Of a stretch of DNA of 25,912 nucleotides, positions 19,757 to 25,912 are shown one piece after another. The DNA lies in assembly GCA_015501075.1 (NCBI GenBank), contig JADNYJ010000442.1:1-25912 (forward strand), in the 5' to 3' direction. A program made the position numbers and the translations under genes. The notes below the pieces were generated by a model. It saw only the letters and a program-made list of their open reading frames with translations, did not search any database and was not told the DNA's origin. Every line of letters starts with the position of its first letter. Position 1 is the first letter of the stretch. Source of the DNA: Gymnopilus junonius. Taxonomy: Eukaryota > Basidiomycota > Agaricomycetes > Agaricales > Galerinaceae.

Positions 19757-20347
19757 ATGGATGCAGCACACGATAAGATATTACATCAGCAATGTTGGCT
19801 TTCTGCCCAGGCTCTCGACCTTTCACTCAACGACACATCGTCGAAGACGAAATTTTCACCTCCCTCTTATATCACACTTTCACCTGGAAAAGGCTGGATG
19901 GGCTCTCAAACTCTGAAATCTACAGTGACAGTGACACTTGTTTTGTCGTTTCCTATGCCAGAGGTATAAAGGAGACTAACGACTACTTATGCCTTCAGTA
20001 ACTCAGAGGCTGTTGATGCTTTTAACACCGGGCCTCTCGAATGGGATCACTCGGCAGGCGACTGTGAGCATCTCGGAAATAGACCTGGGCTACTCTATGA
20101 CTGTGATGATGATTATTTCCGTTGCGTCCAGAAAGGCACGTCGCACAGAACCTCAACGCCTCAACATCGAGAAGATAACTGGCAGTGCAGGTAGTCTTTA
20201 GATCCACACTAGCTTTTCCCCTTCTCGAATCTTCCCTCTGCTCTTTGGTGAATCCAAGGCGGTGTCAAGAAGAAAATATACGACATCGACCAAGATGAAT
20301 CTCAACTTTTGTATGTCATCGCTGTTATCGTTTTCGTGCTCTCCTAG
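19757..20347 (+). CDS. Unidentified protein, possible C-terminal membrane anchor; exon structure unsettled
   Basis: Divergent from cyp6, the plus strand has consecutive protein-like segments: [20 protein letters not shown], then in another frame [20 protein letters not shown] and [13 protein letters not shown]. An intron with a good branch site (ctaac) leads to [20 protein letters not shown] and [14 protein letters not shown]. The last piece, [15 protein letters not shown] followed by [11 protein letters not shown] and a stop at 20345-20347, looks like a tail anchor. I could not find one set of canonical junctions that keeps the most natural frames throughout; one base seems to be missing near 19840 and the phase before the last exon is off. 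It is either a broken gene or a wrong model. Confidence 0.35.
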
Positions 20348-21435
20348 TTTTCAACTCTGAAATTTTGTATCTACATGTACCATAACCAATCAATAACTGC
20401 TGTGAATGAAATTTTGGACAATAACCAATATCAATTTCATCAGTCCGTGCGAATAACATGCCTTGTTTGCCTTCCTTCGCTTAGGTAACGCCAACAAAGA
20501 ATTTTGCTGCTTTCTTTTTCTATCCCGTTTTCCTGCAGCTGGCAATGTACTACACAATGTACTCATCATCCCGATGGCCTGTCACAACTTCCTGTCGCCC
20601 TGGACCTGCTGACTGACCTTTATTCACTCGTCAAATCGCACCCATGTCTTTTCTCTTACTTATTCTTAGTCCTTTTTGATTTTAGTCCTAACGCACGTTC
20701 ATTCTCCAATCTTCCTGGACCGTATGCACCCAGAAGCTCATTAGATTTTACAGCGCATCTCTACCACATTCTCGGCCGTCTCTCATCCGAGAGCCCCTAG
20801 GTTAGCTTTATCACCTTTTTCCTTTCCTTGAAATTTTTAACCGGATATCTCGCCACCAGCCACCCTCTTCCTATGCATACCTAGGAAGACAGAAGACTTT
20901 GCATATGAGCTTGACCTTTATGAGCATTAGTTGGGGCGTCTACGCCCAGGTTGCTTGCAAAGGCCGTTCTGATACCTGACTGACATGGTCTTTTACCGCC
21001 CTTCACGCCCCTACACGTCTTCTGAATGATGAACAAACAGACCTGCATAAAAATATGACACAGTTTGGGCAGATCGGTGGTCTGCAACCAATCATCCCCA
21101 TATACGGCTCTTTATACGAGCTCTAGTTCTTCTCTCGTCTATGATATGCCCATTGATGATGTGCCTTTTTTTTTCTGGGAATTCTCCCCTTTAAACACCA
21201 CTGAGACGACAGAGCAACTTGAAAACAATGATATTAGACTTCGCAACCTCTTCCTTCATCAATGGGAATCGTGTGGGTACTAAACTTCTTGATTCGCTGT
21301 TGACATACACTTCGCTGCTTCCAATGGGAGATTCGCACAAGACACATCGGTTCCTTTCACACTGTTGAAAATAGATTTATCCATCAATTTTGTTGGTACA
21401 AATGCCTGGGACATCATGAAGGCGTTTTAATTAAG
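20348..21435. other. Intergenic stretch, no gene recognised
   Basis: It contains open frames at 20504-20800 and 21065-21283 on the plus strand (the latter includes FFFWEFSPLNTTETTEQLEN) without recognisable motifs or splice partners. Confidence 0.35.
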
Positions 21436-21664
21436 ATGGCATTCTTTTGCGCCTCCTTGATCTCTTCTTTTTTCCTGTTCGGACTTACAGATGCAGCCTC
21501 AATAACGACCGGGGAATGGGATTCACTCAACGGTACTGTTGGCGGACGATTAAAAGTCGGCATACCATTCGCTCAGCCATGCTTCTCCTTGTTGGGTGGA
21601 GGGAAACCGATCGTTCCCAATGCGGCTGAATGCTCAGAAGTTCAATCCGGATATGAAGATCATT
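21436..21664 (+). pseudogene. Isolated duplicate of FAD-oxidase exon 1
   Basis: It encodes a signal peptide (MAFFCASLISSFFLFGLTDA) and then WDSLNGTVGGRLKVGIPFAQ, CFSLLGGGKP and ECSEVQSGYEDH. This matches exon 1 of the oxidase at 22770 in sequence and in length (229 bases, phase 1, followed by gt). Exon 2 and later exons are not found in the next 1.1 kb before the second copy starts. It is therefore a truncated copy, left by unequal exchange or deletion. Confidence 0.72.
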
Positions 21665-22727
21665 GTGTGGTCAATGTCCTGCCTCGAAAGTCAATTGGAC
21701 TAACTTATGTAAGCCTTCTAGCAGGTATTCCTTTCCCTTTTTCTGAACGTTCGCCGCCACGGCCGCCCACCCAAGTCTGCTGTCAATGCCATCTCATTAT
21801 ATAGTATACACATATTCGCATGTCATTCGGTCTCAACGCTTTCTCCTAGCGCTAGCCTGCTTGAAAGTCGGTGAATCTATCAGACTCTATCCGCGGCAGA
21901 TCCAAATTTTACCTTGAAGGCTTCCGGCTCTCTCCACTCGCTTTCAATTAATCATGGTCTTGTGCCATAGCTCTCCCTCTTAGAAGCTTTTTGTAAGTTC
22001 TTCTCTAGTATTTCTTATGTCGTGTCTAGCGCTCTTCTCCTCTAGTGATGCTGTTCTCAACGAGGTCTGGTTTCCGACTAGACAATTTATTAAACTTCCT
22101 TTCTTCCATGGATTTACCCGACACTTTTATCTCTGGTGTTTTTGACGTACGCCTTGGAAGACGAAAACCTTTCCGTAGTGTTCGATCTTGGACCATATGC
22201 GCGGATTTAATCCTTTGATTTATGGACCAAAGGTATTCGAGGCAGGAGTGCTTCCTGAATCCTGATGCCAATGAAATGCACTTCACCTTGTTTCTCGAAT
22301 TGTTCTCGAATCTCTTGTTGGCTGATGATGGTTATGATCCGAATGTTGGACCCAATCGATTAGGTAGGCAGCTCGGACATTTTACAATTCTTCATCCATA
22401 TCTGCAAACCTCGATCATTTATCTGGATTTCACCCGTCGTCGGTCTATACCTGCCATGACGGACTTCCTTGTATCGTGGTCGGATTCTTTGGCCTAGACT
22501 TAATTGTGACAACCAACAGCGACGCTGGAAGGTTTTTTGAGCAAAGGCATCTGACTTCTGCTCATCGGCAATTGAACTCGCCTTTGTGAAGTGTGCCGTG
22601 TGGGCACTCTACTTCCAGTTTTGCGTTCGGATGTGCTTCACTAGCTTTAGCGGTTGGATCAAGAAGCCCATACTTCTTTTCTCCGCACCGTTCAAGATAC
22701 GCCTAAAGGCTTTAAATTTCGTTCCTC
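21665..22727. other. Stretch between FAD-oxidase copies, no gene assigned
   Basis: None of the expected oxidase exons 2-15 is found. A plus-strand open frame at 22222-22497 (NPDANEMHFTLFLELFSNLL and LGRQLGHFTILHPYLQTSI) and related frames upstream look like pieces of a decayed protein gene, family not recognised. Confidence 0.35.
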
Positions 22728-22734
22728 TATAAAA
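22728..22734 (+). promoter_or_regulatory. Likely TATA box of the FAD oxidase
   Basis: TATAAAA lies 42 bases upstream of the ATG at 22770 and 27 upstream of an earlier in-frame ATG at 22755, which favours the 22770 start. Confidence 0.5.
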
Positions 22735-22769
22735 GCAATGGACTATCATCTAAGATGCTCCTAACAACG

Positions 22770-25334
22770 ATGTCTTTTCTTCGCTTTTTAATTTCTTCTT
22801 TTTTCCTAATTGGACTTGCAAGTGCAGAGTCCCCAACGACGCTAGATTGGGATTCTCTTAACCGTACAGTCGGTGGACGGCTGAAAATCGGTGTACCCTT
22901 CGCTCAACCGTGCTTCTCCTTGTTGAATGGAGGCAGGGCAAACGTTGCCACCAATACGACTGAATGTTCAGAGGTCCAGTCCAGATATGCCGATCACTGT
23001 ATGCCCCTCGTGTACTCCCCTTTAATTGTCGTTGACTCATCATTCTTTCAATCAGTATTCCGTTCGGATAATTTTGGGGCCTATGAAGTAACTCAGTGGG
23101 AAACATGCCAGACTACAGGAGACCAATGCCTCTTGGACTTCACGAACCCTTCCAATCCAGCTGCGTTCTCCCCGCCGGCCCAATGCCAACAAGGAAGTGT
23201 GCCCAACTTTTACGTAGGTGGACTTTGTCTCTGCTGAATTCTTAAATGGCGTTCCACATGCTTTGGATGTAAGGTTGATGTTAAAAACCCCAACGATGTG
23301 CTCGCGGGATATGCTTTTTCCAAGAAGATGAAAGTTCCCTTGGTTATCAAAAATTCCGGAGTGAGTTTGCAGAATAAACCAGTTGGATGATATAAATACT
23401 AAGTGGGGCTTATTTTATTTTATGCAGCACGACTACATTGGCCGAAGCTCTGGGCCGGGGACGTTGGCATTATGGGTGAGAACTTTTGCTTCTTTTTTTT
23501 TTTTTACCAATGCTTTAACTTTTGACAAAACTCGCTGTCAGACACACAATCTCAACCATGTAATTCGCCTATCTCTTTACTGTAATTATTCATCTAATAT
23601 CTTAGTCAGATATCTTTGAATCGTTCTTTCGTCCCAGCGGGTTGTTGTTCAACAACAAAACCTACGACCGCAATAACCATAGGCGTAAGCAGAAAAGCGT
23701 CCTAATCTAAACGGATGACAATTGAATAGCGGGAAAATGGCAGGCAGGGCAGCAATTCCGCACTGTATATGATTTTGCAGCTGCGAACAATGTGACTGTT
23801 ATAGGAGGATCAGACCCCAGTGTGGCTTTCTCTGGAGGGTGGGTAATGGTAAGTCGAAATTCGGCCAAATCCATAAACAAATATATTTAAAATTACAGGG
23901 TGGTGGACATGGTGCACTCTCTCCCGCACTAGGTCTAGGCGTCGATCGCGTGCTAGAATTTAAGATCGTGACACCCGATGGCCACTTACGCGTTGCTAAT
24001 AAATGTCAGAATGAGGACCTGTTCTTCGCTCTTCGTGGTGGAGGCGGTGGCACGTTTGGCGTTGTTCTGGAGAGCACGCATATTGCTTCAAGTCCAGATA
24101 CAGGCGTACGTTAAGCCTACCTGATAAATTATCATGACTGACAATTGGACCAACTTCAGGATTCTCGGCAAATATAACAATACGAAGGAGAACACGGTCA
24201 AGCTCATTCACGCCCTTGCAAAGACTGCGGTGCAGTTTGCAGCTGATGGATGGGGAGGATATGTCACAGTATGTTCTTGCCCTCTTGCATATGATACACT
24301 GTTCTGTACTTTTTTTTGACTTGCAGCCTACTAATGGGAGCGGTATTTGGGCTAATCCCCTCCTCAACAGCGATGACGCAAAGAAATCCGCAGAGTCTGT
24401 CATTGAAGCCTTCACCTCTGTGGGTGGGAATGCCACTCTATCTGTTCTGGAAACTTTTACGGACTGGTACGATGCTTTTATGGGGTCAGATCCCGACGTG
24501 CGTATGGTCCATCCTTTAGTGTGTGTTTAAAGTTAAATTGTTTTTCTATATTAGCCAATCGGGATTCCTCAAGTTATTGCAAGTCGCCTCATCTCATCCG
24601 AGAAGTTCAAGGATGAGACTCTCATTCAAGGGATCGCAGACGCTTTTGTTGAAGCCGATTTCAGTCAGATTTTAGCCGTGCCTCCATTTGCATTCAAGGA
24701 CTTTGACAGAGAGGGAACCTCCATTAACCCTCTTTGGCGAGAAGCGGTTTGGCATGTACGTTCTGCGAAGCTTTTCATTTTCTGGTCTGCATAATATATT
24801 AATTCGTCGATGGTATAAATGCAGAGTGCGATTGTGCTCACATGGGATTTCAATTCGACCCTTGCCCAACGTGTTGATCAGTACCAAAGCTAACAGAGCT
24901 GTGGTCTGTGGTTCGGGAACAGACACCTGGAGGGGGTGCTTATGTTGTGAGTCCTATGAAGATTTTCAGCGGTTTGTTAAGAACTAGAAGTGGATTTATT
25001 TTGGATTTTTTAGAGTGAGGCGGACGTTTTCGAGCCCCACTTTATTGAATCCTTCTGGGGACAGACCAATTATGCCAAGTTGCTGGCCATAAAGAACAAG
25101 TAGTGCGTGCAATTTGTGCTGTCTTTCCCTCGCATTCGTTATTCATCTTGATGGCTGCTTTTCTGAATAGTGATCCGGACCATCTTCTTGATTGTTGGCA
25201 CTGTGGTAAGATATTTTAATTGTATTCATAAGGACTTTTATTAAAGACAATTCGACAACTTAGTTGGCTGGAAAGGAGCACAAGATCCACTGTATAAGTG
25301 CTATCCAAATATCAGCAGAAACTCAAGTTTTTGA
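22770..25334 (+). pseudogene. Secreted FAD-linked oxidase (berberine-bridge/isoamyl-alcohol-oxidase type), with frame breaks
   Basis: Fifteen exons are visible: 22770-22998, 23056-23213, 23274-23360, 23428-23475, 23542-23559, 23610-23684, 23730-23848, 23899-24105, 24160-24268, 24327-24497, 24555-24755, 24825-24946, 25014-25102, 25171-25205, 25264-25334, about 580 codons. A signal peptide (MSFLRFLISSFFLIGLASA) leads the protein. The flavin-binding His is in [52 protein letters not shown] and [18 protein letters not shown] follow, and the C-terminal BBE motif is YDPDHLLDCWHC, GWKGAQDP. Family members oxidise alcohols or sugars extracellularly. Conserved frames fail to join at exons 6/7, 8/9 and inside exon 12 (24887-24890, fixed by one A in an A-run). 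An alternative exon 6 acceptor at 23605 rescues the first only with unlike sequence. Pseudogene or assembly errors. Confidence 0.75.
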
Positions 25335-25718
25335 TAACTTACGGGACCGGACTCGAATTTCCTGCGATTGTAAAGTTAAACTGACTGACATTAGAGTAGT
25401 ACTGCTTGTTTATTTCTTGAAAATGAAAAGGCTTGTCGGTGGGAGGAAGTTACCAATCTAGATTAGCCCCTAAACGCGACATCCTGTGCTGTCAGTTCTT
25501 TCTTTCTTTTCCGTCTCACTTTACTCTTCGCCTCATATGTCTCTGATTTTAAAAGCAAGTTCCTTGTTTTTCTACTCTGTACCGATGCTCACTGTCTTAT
25601 TTTATCCATCCAGTGAGCTCCGAGCACATCTCCGAGCAACTTGTCGAGTCCTGCATTCGCTTTGCCAGGCAGGCCTGGCGGCTGAGCCCACCTTAATCTA
25701 TCATACGGATGTGGAGGA
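25335..25718. other. Spacer and possible upstream exons of the last gene
   Basis: Around 25614-25720 the plus strand reads SELRAHLRATCRVLHSL and then EPTLIYHTDVEE. The LIYHTD piece could belong to the gene at 25719, but in a different frame. Nothing else is seen. Confidence 0.3.
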
Positions 25719-25844
25719 AAAGTGGGCCCCACCGAGGCCCGGCATCGACTGAAAGAGCTGCGTCCCGTATTCGGCTATGCCATTAACAAAATTTGGAACC
25801 ACGACTTGGGCTGGAAGGCTGTTAATGTTATGGACACTCATAAG
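25719..25844 (+). CDS. Exon of an unidentified Agaricomycete-type protein, incomplete in window
   Basis: The exon reads KVGPTEARHRLKELRPVFG then YAINKIWNHDLGWKAVNVMD and THK, followed by a possible donor gtctgt at 25845. It resembles a common hypothetical mushroom protein with a segment like Y-R-T-...-GPEAYRRLK-LRPV. The preceding LIYHTD would fit that pattern but is one frame away, so a frameshift may lie near 25710. The remaining exons are beyond the window edge. Function unknown. Confidence 0.35.
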
Positions 25845-25912
25845 GTCTGTCAGTGTCTATGATATCCGAGAGTTCATCCTACTAATTGAATTCATACGAT
25901 GCGGTTTCTAGA

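Overview
This window reads as a gene-dense but partly decayed stretch of a filamentous basidiomycete genome, probably an Agaricomycete. The basis is short GT-AG introns (about 50-80 bases), an Agaricomycete-type NACHT NTPase, three BTB proteins of basidiomycete type, a multi-exon FAD-linked oxidase, and a cyclophilin-RRM-RS gene. All identifications come from reading translations and splice sites by eye; no database was searched.

Layout. 1-224: 3' end of a delta-1-pyrroline-5-carboxylate dehydrogenase with several single-base frame breaks. 682-1370: N-terminal part of an aminoglycoside-phosphotransferase-like kinase with a stop and a frameshift. The continuation of that family (FDWTWSGYYPEWFEY) appears at 11070-11227, so the kinase may be one relic gene split by about 9.7 kb. 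Between the two halves lie three minus-strand relatives of the FG nucleoporin Nup42 (2258-2593, 7055-8127, 9600-9831), two tandem plus-strand BTB genes with twin zinc ribbons (3503-4679 and 5075-6190), a GC-rich repeat-like block (6430-6575), and an unidentified minus-strand reading frame broken by a 7-base tandem duplication (9964-10520).

11667-14380: a six-exon NACHT gene whose predicted C-terminus is a CaaX-type prenylation signal. 14784-15225: a small single-span membrane protein. 16812-17660: a one-exon BTB gene. 17892-19545: an intact five-exon Cyp6/PPIL4-type spliceosomal cyclophilin, divergent from an unidentified plus-strand gene near 19757-20347. 21436-21664: an isolated duplicate of the first exon of the berberine-bridge-like FAD oxidase that follows at 22770-25334. 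The oxidase shows all its expected blocks in order but has three places where the conserved reading frame does not join. 25719-25844: an exon of a further, incomplete gene.

The intact genes (BTB1, NACHT, the 14784 membrane gene, BTB3, Cyp6) are interleaved with broken ones. Many breaks are single missing bases, several next to short homopolymers, in otherwise well-conserved protein. Assembly error is therefore a serious alternative to pseudogene decay and should be settled before any biological reading. I see no operon-like pathway. The NACHT protein, the BTB proteins and the kinase relic belong to families that expand lineage-specifically in mushrooms, and the region looks like accessory sequence between conserved genes (P5C dehydrogenase at the left edge, Cyp6 on the right).
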